Part shown: in pieces, positions 8,294 through 15,562 of the stretch
How positions within the stretch are numbered: position 1 is the stretch's first letter
Layout: each line of letters starts with the position of its first letter
IMG/VR virus record: IMGVR_UViG_3300015360_000046
Span: 1-61,091 of that record
From: a virus
Length of the DNA stretch: 61,091 nucleotides
Strand: one strand, 5' to 3'
Translations under genes and position numbers: made by a program
The notes under the pieces: model-generated
What the model was told of the DNA's origin: nothing
Databases searched by the model: none
Seen by the model: the letters and a program-made list of their open reading frames with translations, nothing else

Positions 8294-8971
8294 ATGACCA
8301 AATCAAAGGAGACACCTAATATGAATCGACACTTTTTGAAGTGTACTTATTGTGAACGGCCAATGTCAGTGAATGTTAGTGACGCATCTGAACTTAAGAT
8401 CATCTTAGCTCAAGCATGTCCGTTGTGTGGTGAAAAAGCACTTAAGTATATGGGGCGTGTTCAACAGACTAACCTTGTTAGGACGGGCGTTAAAGCCGCG
8501 TGTGATCTTCGATGCACCAATGCAGTCGGTCCTAAATGTGATTGCATGTGTTCTCATCTCAATCATGGTACTCATCGTTTGGTTACGTTTGATAAGGTTG
8601 TCGGTCGGCTGGAAGTGGTTGAAAAAGATCTCCTTAATAATAACGAGAGTTATCTCGCTCGTATTAAGCGCATGGCTGACGCGAAAAATCGTATTAAGGT
8701 GAAAGTTATTACATTCTTGACATATAGATATCGTGCTGCGATTGATGCTAAAAACAATACAAATCATGGATATATAGCTGACAATACATTGTACTACGAA
8801 TACCATGATTATCGTAATTTCTTGCAGAAGATTGACAAGACTGAAGATCTTTTAAGCATTCAGCGCAAGGTTACACTGTTTGCCAAGATGATTCCTCAAC
8901 TTGGCTCAACACTTGATTATCTTGAAGCATTGAGTGCCGCAAAGGAAGCGAAAGAAGCGGTTGCTGCTTGA
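8294..8971 (+). CDS. Zinc-cluster protein of unknown function, 225 aa
   Basis: Two CxxC pairs (CTYC, CPLC) form a predicted zinc ribbon at about residues 17-45. A second Cys/His cluster, CDLRCTNAVGPKCDCMCSHLN then HGTHRLV, follows at about 68-97; I have seen this second pattern in uncharacterised phage proteins. The remainder is helical with an Ala/Glu-rich end. There are two in-frame starts. The ATG at 8294 lies five bases after the -10 box and would be leaderless, while Met10 at 8321 has a strong AAAGGAGA site inside the first codons. Either or both may be used. The stop overlaps the TTG start of the next gene. Confidence 0.7.
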   Translation: MTKSKETPNMNRHFLKCTYCERPMSVNVSDASELKIILAQACPLCGEKALKYMGRVQQTNLVRTGVKAACDLRCTNAVGPKCDCMCSHLNHGTHRLVTFDKVVGRLEVVEKDLLNNNESYLARIKRMADAKNRIKVKVITFLTYRYRAAIDAKNNTNHGYIADNTLYYEYHDYRNFLQKIDKTEDLLSIQRKVTLFAKMIPQLGSTLDYLEALSAAKEAKEAVAA

Positions 8972-9942
8972 ACAAAATTGTAGAAATTAAATTCGGTAGC
9001 TATTTATATGGGACAAACACCCCGAATAGCGATCTAGACTTTAAGGGTATCTACTTGCCTACAGCGCGAGAGATTTGCCTTGAAAAGGTCGCTAGGAATG
9101 TCAGCACGTCTCGTCCAAAACGCGAGTATGAGAAGAACACAAAGGATGATATAGATTCTGAGGTTTTTAGTCTCAAGGAGTATCTACGTCTTCTTTGTGA
9201 TGGTCAGACCGTCGCCTTAGATATGTTATTTTCACCAGATTCCTTTCAAATCTTTAAGGGTGACGAGTACCATTTGTTTCAAACGATCTATAAGAATAAG
9301 GATCGATTAATCTCTAAAGGTATCCTAAGCTTCATTGGGTATGCACGCAAGCAAGCCTCGAAGTACGGAATTAAAGGTTCGCGTGTTCGGGCTGTTAAAG
9401 AGATCATTGATTTCTTGACATTGCATGAGAGCACTGCGTTAATTAGCGAGTTAGATGATAAGATTGCTATTTCAGGACTCTTGTCAAATGAATTTATTAA
9501 GTACGTGGTTGACGTTGACAATAATGGCACAAATATTATCTACTTCGAAGTATGCGGCCGTAAATTTCAGCAGACAAATAATGTGGCGTATATACTTGGG
9601 GTTTTAACTAAGATTTATAACGGGTATGGACAACGAGCACGTCAGGCTGAAGAAAATGATGGTATTGATTGGAAGGCACTTTCTCATGCTGTTCGAGTTA
9701 ATTATGAAGGACAAGAATTACTACGAACAGGCTTTATTAAATTCCCGTGCACAAATAAACAATTGCTTTTAGACATAAAGAACGGTATAATTCCTTACAA
9801 GGAAGTTGAAACGGTTATTGAACAGGGGTTGATAGATTTAGAAGCGGCCCAAGCAAATTCAATACTTCGTGATGAACCTGATTTAAAGTGGCGAGATGAT
9901 TTTGTATACGATGTTTATTCAAGCATAGTTAAAGGAAAATAA
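8968..9942 (+). CDS. RlaP-type nucleotidyltransferase (DNA polymerase beta superfamily)
   Basis: The nucleotidyltransferase signature is at the N-terminus: FGSYLYGTNTPNSDLDFKGI, with G10-S11 and the D22-x-D24 metal pair, followed by IYLPTAREICL. This matches the family described as an RNA-repair-associated polymerase beta fold (RlaP, COG3541-like). The family is predicted to add nucleotides to RNA ends. Here the gene lies directly upstream of two tRNA genes, and the phage also carries an RNA ligase and an HD-kinase protein, so tRNA end repair is a sensible inference. Translation must start at TTG 8968, overlapping the previous stop (TTGA). The length of 324 aa is full. Confidence 0.8.
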   Translation: MNKIVEIKFGSYLYGTNTPNSDLDFKGIYLPTAREICLEKVARNVSTSRPKREYEKNTKDDIDSEVFSLKEYLRLLCDGQTVALDMLFSPDSFQIFKGDEYHLFQTIYKNKDRLISKGILSFIGYARKQASKYGIKGSRVRAVKEIIDFLTLHESTALISELDDKIAISGLLSNEFIKYVVDVDNNGTNIIYFEVCGRKFQQTNNVAYILGVLTKIYNGYGQRARQAEENDGIDWKALSHAVRVNYEGQELLRTGFIKFPCTNKQLLLDIKNGIIPYKEVETVIEQGLIDLEAAQANSILRDEPDLKWRDDFVYDVYSSIVKGK

Positions 9943-9944
9943 TA

Positions 9945-10017
9945 GCCACCCTAGCTCAATTGGCAGAGCAATCCCTTTGTAAGGGATAGGTTAAGAGTTC
10001 GACTCTCTTGGGTGGCT
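9945..10017 (+). tRNA. tRNA-Thr (anticodon TGT)
   Basis: A normal cloverleaf is readable. The acceptor stem is GCCACCC/GGGTGGC, the D-stem GCTC/GAGC with GG in the loop, and the anticodon stem ATCCC/GGGAT around TTTGTAA (anticodon TGT, codon ACA). The variable loop is AGGTT and the T-arm AAGAG-TTCGACT-CTCTT. The discriminator base is T, and CCA is not encoded. Confidence 0.95.
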
Positions 10018-10039
10018 GTGATTTTCTTGTAGACTCATT

Positions 10040-10128
10040 TGGCTCTTAGCACAATGGTAGTGCAGCAAGCTTATACCTTGCAAGTCCCAGATCGGGGCGA
10101 GATGTAGGTTCGATTCCTACAGAGCCAA
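10040..10128 (+). tRNA. Class II tRNA with apparent TAT anticodon (isotype uncertain)
   Basis: Acceptor TGGCTCT/AGAGCCA, D-stem GCAC/GTGC, anticodon stem GCAAG/CTTGC around loop CTTATAC (anticodon TAT, codon AUA, Ile). T-arm GTAGG-TTCGATT-CCTAC, discriminator A, no CCA. The variable region is 22 nt and can form a 5-bp stem, GUCCC/GGGGC, with an AGATC loop. Long variable arms belong to Leu, Ser and Tyr tRNAs, not Ile, so body and anticodon disagree. The flanks extend the acceptor pairing to 12 bp (TCATTTGGCTCT/AGAGCCAAATGA). Confidence 0.8.
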
Positions 10129-10136
10129 ATGAATTT

Positions 10137-10385
10137 ATGAATGAGTTTACTTTACAAAAGGTCAATCCTATTCATCCATGTATCTGTGGGCATTTAATTA
10201 ATGCTCATGGTGAGGAAGATTCTGGCTATAGACTACAGTGGAATGCTGATACTGAAACTGACACGGAGGTTCAACAACAACCTCGTCCGATTTGTTACTC
10301 ATGCGAATATGACTGTTGTTTTATAGAGATGAATAATTTAGAATACGTGGAATGGAAAAGTGATCTATCAAATAAATGTTCATAA
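10137..10385 (+). CDS. CxCxH...NLxYLE small zinc protein (family member 1), 82 aa
   Basis: It has the shared plan of the small-protein family in this window: CICGHLINAH near the N-terminus, a variable middle (residues about 27-52), then CYSCEYDCCFIEMNNLEYVE near the C-terminus. Six Cys and two His could bind one or two zinc ions. It follows the second tRNA by only eight bases, and its 3' end overlaps the GTG start of the helicase by 26 bases, so the two are translationally coupled. Function unknown. Confidence 0.75.
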   Translation: MNEFTLQKVNPIHPCICGHLINAHGEEDSGYRLQWNADTETDTEVQQQPRPICYSCEYDCCFIEMNNLEYVEWKSDLSNKCS

Positions 10386-11811
10386 TGTAAAGAGCCAGAT
10401 CGATCCTAAATTGCCAGAGCATGTGCTCTCGGCGATTCGATCTAAGCTATCAGCTGAAATGCCTGGAGCCTTCTTTGCTCGACAGTGCAACCCATACGCT
10501 GGTACAAAGTATTTCTTTACTCCGAAGACTCAGGTGTTTCCTACCGGAATGATTCATTATGTTCGAGACATCATGGACAAGTTTAATGTTGAATGGGAGA
10601 TCATAGATCATCGTCCTGAGGTTACATTAGGTACACCATTACCCCTCCATGGTATTACACTCCGTGATTATCAGAATGAAGCTGTAGATTTAGCCATTCA
10701 GAAACAACGCGGTATCCTGAGAGCTGGAACTGGCGCTGGAAAGTCCTCAATGCTTTCAGCTATCATTGCTCGAACTAACGTTAAGACATTAATCTTGATC
10801 CACAAGCAAGATATCTTTTATCAGCTAATCAATACATTCGAACGCATCCTTAAAATACCCATCGGTAGGCTTGGGGATGGAGAATGTCAATTTGAGCATG
10901 TGACAGTGGCCATGATTCAAACCGTAGCACATGTATTTGATCCTAAAGTAAAGGTATTAGCCAAGGAGAATAAGATCCTAGCCGAAAAGGCTGATGTTAT
11001 TAAACAATTCCTTAACAGAGTTCAGTGTGTGCTTATTGACGAGGCGCACCATATCGCAGCTGATACATTTTGGGCTGTTATGCAGAACATGCCTAACGCA
11101 ACCTATCGTATTGGTGTTACCGCCACAGCATTCCGTGAAGATGGCATGGATATTATGCTTGAGGGTGCATTGGCTCAGAAGTTTATTGATATCTCATCTT
11201 CAGATTTGATAGATCGAGGATATTTAGTTCCGCCTACAATTTATTTATATCCATTTCAACATCAGCGTCGCAAAAAGGATGACACATATGGCTTGGTCTA
11301 CAGTGAAGAGATCGTTGGACACCATGATAGGAACCATCTTATTTGTCAGCTTGCTATTAAAGCTAAAGCTGCAGGGAAAGCGGTTTTAATTGCAGTGACA
11401 CAGATTGAGCACGGGGAAATCCTCGAAACCATGCTTCAGGCTACTGATAAATCTGCTATCTTCGTAAATGGTCAATCCAAGTCAGAGGTACGAAAACAAA
11501 TTTTAGAAGACCTTGGGAAGGGCGTAATTAAGATCGTTGTGGCAACCAACATCTATTCTGAAGGTGTAGACATGCCAGCTTTGTCGGTTCTGATCAATGC
11601 AGCCGGTGCAGCTTCTGGAATACACTCTCTGCAGCTTCTAGGGCGCATTCTACGCACTTTTCCAGGTAAAACCAAGGCATGGGTCGTTGACCTGCAGGAT
11701 AATGGCAAATTCCTAAATAATCATTCTAGAGAACGGGTTAACATCTATCAAACTGAGCCTAAATATCAGCTTGTTCCAGTGGCCACCGTGAATGATGTTA
11801 AGTTTTGTTAA
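10360..11811 (+). CDS. UvsW-like superfamily 2 DNA/RNA helicase, 483 aa
   Basis: An N-terminal domain of about 95 residues precedes a Q-motif-like LRDYQNEAV. The helicase core then shows motif I RAGTGAGKSS (about 121-130), motif II DEAH (227-230), motif III GVTATAFR, motif V VATNIYSEGVDMPAL and motif VI QLLGRILRT. Order and length fit phage UvsW/T5-type helicases, which remodel recombination intermediates and R-loops and help the switch to recombination-driven replication. The start is GTG 10360 inside the previous gene. RecA, SbcCD-like proteins and the polymerase are encoded elsewhere in the window. Confidence 0.85.
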   Translation: MIYQINVHNVKSQIDPKLPEHVLSAIRSKLSAEMPGAFFARQCNPYAGTKYFFTPKTQVFPTGMIHYVRDIMDKFNVEWEIIDHRPEVTLGTPLPLHGITLRDYQNEAVDLAIQKQRGILRAGTGAGKSSMLSAIIARTNVKTLILIHKQDIFYQLINTFERILKIPIGRLGDGECQFEHVTVAMIQTVAHVFDPKVKVLAKENKILAEKADVIKQFLNRVQCVLIDEAHHIAADTFWAVMQNMPNATYRIGVTATAFREDGMDIMLEGALAQKFIDISSSDLIDRGYLVPPTIYLYPFQHQRRKKDDTYGLVYSEEIVGHHDRNHLICQLAIKAKAAGKAVLIAVTQIEHGEILETMLQATDKSAIFVNGQSKSEVRKQILEDLGKGVIKIVVATNIYSEGVDMPALSVLINAAGAASGIHSLQLLGRILRTFPGKTKAWVVDLQDNGKFLNNHSRERVNIYQTEPKYQLVPVATVNDVKFC

Positions 11812-11824
11812 TTAGCCCCGGGGG

Positions 11825-11853
11825 TTGACAAGAGCTCAAAAATCTGTTAGAAT
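11825..11853 (+). promoter_or_regulatory. Class B promoter (CCCCGGGGG-TTGACA)
   Basis: TTGACA at 11825-11830, a 17-base spacer and TAGAAT at 11848-11853, preceded directly by CCCCGGGGG (from 11816). A very similar arrangement lies before the MoxR gene (45453-45494). Confidence 0.8.
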
Positions 11854-11858
11854 ATAGT

Positions 11859-12038
11859 ACGAAATCATTTAAAGAGTTGGATATTTGGATTAAAGATAAT
11901 CCTCAGATAGATGCAGCTGGTCGTATTTATTTAATGAGTCGTTATGATGCACTAATAAGTACATTTGGACAAAAGAAAGCTGATTGGATTATGCGTAATT
12001 TAGAAGTGAAATCATGGACTTGTAAAGGAGCAGTTTAA
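11859..12038 (+). CDS. Small protein with apparent ACG start, 59 codons
   Basis: Five bases after the TAGAAT box, exactly where other leaderless genes have ATG, the sequence reads ACG and then a protein-like open frame (KSFKELDIWIKDNPQIDAAG...) to a TAA at 12036. That stop overlaps the next ATG (TAATG). The product would be helical, with WIMRNLEVKSWTCKGAV at the end. Internal alternatives are TTG 11877 or ATG 11934, neither with a clear ribosome site. It may be a true non-ATG start, a mutated start, or a sequence error in ATG. No family recognised. Confidence 0.5.
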   Translation, partial: TKSFKELDIWIKDNPQIDAAGRIYLMSRYDALISTFGQKKADWIMRNLEVKSWTCKGAV

Positions 12039-12310
12039 TGAGTAATAAATGTTTCCAATGTCTTCGTGATGGTCATACGTTTAAGAATTGCTCAGATTCT
12101 TCCTGTATGTGTGCATGTGTTCAGGAATTGCGATCATTTCCTAAGAATGAGCACCCAGATAAAGTATCGTTACATTTTCTCAATATTAAAAATGAAGAGG
12201 TTGCCGGTTTGCCTTATCCGTACAAGCAGATCAGTAGATTCATGAAGATTCGTGTAAAAGAGCAGATTATTGGACGTGTAGCCCGTCGGACGAAAGAAAT
12301 CATCGCGTAA
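12038..12310 (+). CDS. Small CCHC zinc-knuckle protein, 90 aa
   Basis: C-x2-C-x4-H-x4-C (CFQCLRDGHTFKNC) is the exact spacing of a retroviral-type zinc knuckle, followed by CMCAC. The rest parallels the 5201-5503 protein (ISRFMKIRVKE at the end). TAAAGGAG lies eight bases before the ATG at 12038, inside the preceding ORF. It is probably a nucleic acid-binding protein by motif, with function unknown. Confidence 0.78.
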   Translation: MSNKCFQCLRDGHTFKNCSDSSCMCACVQELRSFPKNEHPDKVSLHFLNIKNEEVAGLPYPYKQISRFMKIRVKEQIIGRVARRTKEIIA

Positions 12311-12322
12311 TTCGGAGGCTTA

Positions 12323-13234
12323 ATGTTTATAATTGTTGACGGGGCTGATAAGACGGGGAAATCGACGTTATGTAGCGCTATTGTTGAAGAGTTTGGTTCT
12401 AAATATTTTCATTTTGGTAAACCTAAAAAGTATCCTGCAACAGAGTATGCAGAGTATGCTTTGTCAATGAATGAGAACATGGTGTTAGATAGATTCTATC
12501 TCGGCGAGCTTGTGTATGGCCCGTTGTTTCGTGGCAAGGCTGGACTTACACCTCTTGAGTTTGCTACCATTGAACGCATCTTGCGTCTGAAACAAGCCAT
12601 TTTTGTTCAAACAACAACCAATGCAACACTCGCCAACAAGCGCCTGTTGGCTAGCGTACAAGACGAGATGGTTAATAAAGAACAGAATGTTAAGGCTGTT
12701 CAAGCATTTAAGGGTTTGTTTGGAAAATCAAAAGTGTCCCATATCATTCAGTATGATGGCTCTACTCGTGAGAATCTTGCTGTGGTTTTAAGTCAGCTTG
12801 AATCTCTGCAAAACGGCGTTGAACGGAATCAAGCTGAGATTAAGAACGTGTGCACTGGGATCGGCACGCCCGTTGGCCAGAAGATCGTTTTCGTGGGCGA
12901 AGCTGTCAACCATAATGTTACATGGATGAATCTTCCGTTTGACAAGGGCTTTTCTTCTCAATTCTTGCTCGATTCCTTTCAAGCAGCACGAGTGCCTGAG
13001 GAACAGATCTATCTCTGTAATGCAGATAAAATTACTTCTAAAGAAGTTGAATTCTTATCACGTGAGAAAACGACATTCGTCTCACTTGGCAAGAAGGCAG
13101 ATGAAAAGCTTAACTTCTTAGATGTTCCACATTATGCTTTGGCTCATCCGCAATATGTTAAGCGGTTCTTGTGGAATAAAAAAGATGAATATGTTACTGA
13201 GTTGAAACTGATTGTTAAGGAGGCGTCAAAATGA
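12323..13234 (+). CDS. Thymidylate/nucleotide kinase-like protein fused to a UDG-like domain, 303 aa
   Basis: Residues 1-160 are a P-loop nucleotide kinase of the dTMP kinase type: GADKTGKS (7-14) and a LDRFYLGELVYGP segment resembling the DR(Y/F) substrate motif. From about residue 185 a second domain reads KIVFVGEAVN, then LYLCNAD-like and FVSLGKKADEKL and HPQYVKRFLW. This resembles a uracil-DNA glycosylase-fold domain without obvious catalytic residues. The kinase would supply dTDP or another dNDP. CGGAGG precedes the ATG. The stop overlaps the next start (ATGA), linking it to the thymidylate synthase-like gene. The DNA polymerase also carries a UDG-like domain. Confidence 0.75.
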   Translation: MFIIVDGADKTGKSTLCSAIVEEFGSKYFHFGKPKKYPATEYAEYALSMNENMVLDRFYLGELVYGPLFRGKAGLTPLEFATIERILRLKQAIFVQTTTNATLANKRLLASVQDEMVNKEQNVKAVQAFKGLFGKSKVSHIIQYDGSTRENLAVVLSQLESLQNGVERNQAEIKNVCTGIGTPVGQKIVFVGEAVNHNVTWMNLPFDKGFSSQFLLDSFQAARVPEEQIYLCNADKITSKEVEFLSREKTTFVSLGKKADEKLNFLDVPHYALAHPQYVKRFLWNKKDEYVTELKLIVKEASK

Positions 13235-13998
13235 ACCCTCTTTATTATACCTTAGACAGAACGTATAGCGATATATCTAGCGCTTACCTCGGAACGTTAG
13301 AGGATGTGTATCTGAATCCAGATTATCGAACAGCTCCACGTGGTTTGCCTATCCAGGAAAAGATCGATTATATGTTTCATATTACTAACCCAACTAGTGA
13401 TCCAATTGTTACAAAGGATCTTGAGCGCAATGTGATTATCGCTGATTATACAGCCAAAGAGGTTGCTCTATATGATTCAGGAACTAATCGAGTAGAAGAC
13501 TTTGAAAAGGCCAGCAAATTCTGGCGCCAGATCGCGAATGCAGATGGTACAATCAACTCAGCTTACGGATTCCTAATTTGGTGTAATAAATCCCTTGGAA
13601 ATGGAACGATGACACCTTGGGATTGGGCGAAGCAGTCTTTGATCTCGGATAAAGATACTCGTCAAGCAATTCTACGTTTTTCCCTGCCTGAGCATTCAGT
13701 ATTTGGTGTAAAGGATTTTCCGTGCACTCTGTTTGGAAATTTCCTTATTAGGGAAAACAAATTGCACCTCACGATTGTCATGCGCAGCAATGATCTTTGG
13801 TTAGGGTTAACATACGATTTACCATGGTTCGTTGGGTTAATTGATCAAATGGTTGACGAGCTTAAGGTAACGTATCCAGATCTTCAAAAAGGATCTTATA
13901 CACATGTAGCGCATTCTGCACATATTTATGATCGCGATGTGACAAAGATTGAGAAGGCGTTAGGTTATTTTGTACTGGGAGATTCACATGGACGATAG
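13231..13998 (+). CDS. Thymidylate synthase / pyrimidine hydroxymethylase-like enzyme, 255 aa
   Basis: The nucleophile loop DFPCT (C165), the phosphate-binding RSND (R185-D188) and the H231-x-Y233 pair of the thymidylate synthase fold are present. At the position that is Asn in dUMP-specific enzymes (GLPFN in E. coli) this protein has Asp (GLTYD, D196). In T4 dCMP hydroxymethylase, and in known Asn-to-Asp mutants, that Asp favours dCMP. The gene may therefore make a modified dCMP instead of dTMP. Neighbours are a nucleotide kinase and dUTPase, fitting a deoxynucleotide operon. GGAGG lies just before the ATG. It could equally be a short-form thymidylate synthase. Confidence 0.75.
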   Translation: MNPLYYTLDRTYSDISSAYLGTLEDVYLNPDYRTAPRGLPIQEKIDYMFHITNPTSDPIVTKDLERNVIIADYTAKEVALYDSGTNRVEDFEKASKFWRQIANADGTINSAYGFLIWCNKSLGNGTMTPWDWAKQSLISDKDTRQAILRFSLPEHSVFGVKDFPCTLFGNFLIRENKLHLTIVMRSNDLWLGLTYDLPWFVGLIDQMVDELKVTYPDLQKGSYTHVAHSAHIYDRDVTKIEKALGYFVLGDSHGR

Positions 13999-14377
13999 AC
14001 TTGCTGAGATCGTAGCAAAACAACGAGAAATTGTGGATAAATGGATGGATCTTAAGACGATGACAGTAGAACAGAAAGAAGCCAAATTAGCAGAGTTTAT
14101 GCTTGCCATAATTGCAGAAGTTGGCGAAGTACTGAATGGGGAGAAAGGTGGAGAGGATACAGACTCTAAAAGCAAAGGGATTGGAAGTATAAGATGGAAA
14201 AGTTGGAAAAAAACTCAAACTCCGCCCGATTTTGACTATGTATCAACTGAGCTTATTGACATTTTTCACTTTGTGCTAGAATGTCTTATTATTACAGGAA
14301 ATGATGCAGATACTATTTTTGCTCGATACATGGGAAAAAATAAAATCAACCAAGATAGATATAAATCTGGTTATTAA
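13988..14377 (+). CDS. dUTPase, dimeric all-alpha type, 130 aa
   Basis: The all-alpha NTP pyrophosphohydrolase pattern is clear: EVGEVLNG in helix 1, a KSWKK strip, ELIDIFHFVLE with the second acidic pair, and the ending YMGKNKINQDRYKSGY. This is the C-terminus seen in dimeric dUTPases of phages and Gram-positive bacteria. It hydrolyses dUTP to dUMP and PPi, limiting uracil in DNA. Start 13988 is preferred over 13970 because GGGAGA lies six bases upstream. It overlaps the thymidylate synthase-like gene by 11 bases. Confidence 0.88.
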   Translation: MDDRLAEIVAKQREIVDKWMDLKTMTVEQKEAKLAEFMLAIIAEVGEVLNGEKGGEDTDSKSKGIGSIRWKSWKKTQTPPDFDYVSTELIDIFHFVLECLIITGNDADTIFARYMGKNKINQDRYKSGY

Positions 14378-14389
14378 CAAGGCACTATA

Positions 14390-15067
14390 ATGACCCAAAA
14401 AATAAAAATTTGTGCAATTAGTGATACTCATAACCAACATTCTGGCGTGGAGATTCCAGAATGCGATATTTTGGTACACGCGGGTGATTTTTCCTACAGT
14501 GGGCATGCACTTGACATCGTAGCACTTGATAATTGGTTTGGAAAACTTAAGGCAAGTGGGACTGTTAAAAAGATCGTAGTTATAGCTGGAAATCATGATT
14601 GGCTTTGTGAGACTAACCCAAGCCTTGCAGCTTCCTTATTCAAGAACAGTATCTATTTAAACGAGCAACCAGCGAAGGTTATGGGGTTGAAGTTTTTCGG
14701 CTCGCCAATTCAGCCGGTGTTTTGTAATTGGGCATTCAATAGAAAACGCGGTGCTGAGATTGCTCGGCATTGGGCTAAGATTCCTGATGATACACAGGTT
14801 TTGATCACTCATGGTCCGCCGTTTGATATCCTTGATAAGGTTTGGAGCCAGCCATACAATTCTGTCACCGGACCTGATCCGTTGGGGTGCCATGATTTAC
14901 GCATGAGAATTGACCAATTAGAGCACTTAAAATTGCACATTTTTGGTCATATTCATGACTCAAATGGCATTTATATCGACCAGTCGACAGGAAAGAAGTT
15001 CGTAAATGCTGCCATTTGCAGCGAAGAATATAAGCCGATTCAGAAGGTGCATGTACTCGAAATTTAA
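14390..15067 (+). CDS. Calcineurin-like metallophosphoesterase, 225 aa
   Basis: All five metal-binding blocks are in order: ISDTHNQH, HAGDFSYSG, IAGNHDW, THGPP and FGHIHDSNG. The size fits single-domain phosphoesterases related to the MPPED/YfcE-like group. The substrate cannot be read from sequence; cyclic nucleotides, nucleic acid ends or nucleotides are possible. It closes the deoxynucleotide operon before a class A promoter. No signal peptide, so cytoplasmic. Confidence 0.85.
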   Translation: MTQKIKICAISDTHNQHSGVEIPECDILVHAGDFSYSGHALDIVALDNWFGKLKASGTVKKIVVIAGNHDWLCETNPSLAASLFKNSIYLNEQPAKVMGLKFFGSPIQPVFCNWAFNRKRGAEIARHWAKIPDDTQVLITHGPPFDILDKVWSQPYNSVTGPDPLGCHDLRMRIDQLEHLKLHIFGHIHDSNGIYIDQSTGKKFVNAAICSEEYKPIQKVHVLEI

Positions 15068-15068
15068 A

Positions 15069-15114
15069 TAGGGCCTTTCGACCTATATACATTCTTATCT
15101 ACTTCTGGTATAAT
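15069..15114 (+). promoter_or_regulatory. Class A promoter cassette
   Basis: A dyad-like TAGGGCCTTTCGACCTA (15069-15085), TATACA (15086-15091), a 17-base spacer ending TGG, and TATAAT (15109-15114). The ATG is at 15121, six bases on. Confidence 0.85.
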
Positions 15115-15120
15115 AAATAT

Positions 15121-15318
15121 ATGATCTACATAAACGATAATCGATGTGAATGCAGTCACAGGAAATCTGAGCATATTCTCATTAAAGGGGTTTCTGGTCC
15201 TTGTTCCTTAAATCAAAAAGCCTGCGATTGTTGGGCTTACAAATATCACTACCAATTGCACGATAATCAGATTGCTATTGAAATCGTACACAATAATAAT
15301 GGGGGCTACTTTATATGA
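15121..15318 (+). CDS. CxCxH small zinc protein (family member 2), 65 aa
   Basis: CECSHRKSEH at residues 9-18 and CDCWAY at about 38-43 give the paired CxC plan of the family, but the NLxYLE tail is replaced by HDNQIAIEIVHNN. It is the first gene after a class A promoter, with its ATG six bases from the -10 box and thus leaderless. Its stop overlaps the next ATG (ATGA). Function unknown. Confidence 0.72.
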   Translation: MIYINDNRCECSHRKSEHILIKGVSGPCSLNQKACDCWAYKYHYQLHDNQIAIEIVHNNNGGYFI

Positions 15319-15560
15319 ACAAATTTCTTCGCAATTTGAATGGCGTAAAAAACCCAGTTAGTGACACAATGCATACCGATATTATTGCTTGCGTTGAAAA
15401 ACGTTTAGGTTCGGTTCTTATTACTGAGAAAGTGCAACTGAGACAGAATCTATCTCATAATGGCATGGTTTTCCTTGATGACGTTACAGACCAAAATGTT
15501 TATGCTGCAGCATTTAAAGATGCTGTTACTATTCTTAAAATCAGCAAGCTAACAGCTTAA
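15315..15560 (+). CDS. Hypothetical protein, 81 aa
   Basis: No recognised family. A soluble small protein with mixed alpha/beta character; an internal segment reads HNGMVFLDDVTDQNVYAAAF. It overlaps the upstream zinc protein by four bases and sits three bases before the exported protein that follows. Confidence 0.65.
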   Translation: MNKFLRNLNGVKNPVSDTMHTDIIACVEKRLGSVLITEKVQLRQNLSHNGMVFLDDVTDQNVYAAAFKDAVTILKISKLTA

Positions 15561-15562
15561 TT

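Noticed and set aside
10040-10128. Reading the second tRNA as a pseudogene or intron-bearing tRNA-Ile
   Set aside because: All stems pair well, the extra 22 nt form a plausible variable arm at the normal site, and there is no insertion in the anticodon loop.
14266-14292. TTGACA...TAGAAT inside the dUTPase gene
   Set aside because: Spacing is only 15 bases and no start is placed downstream at the usual distance.
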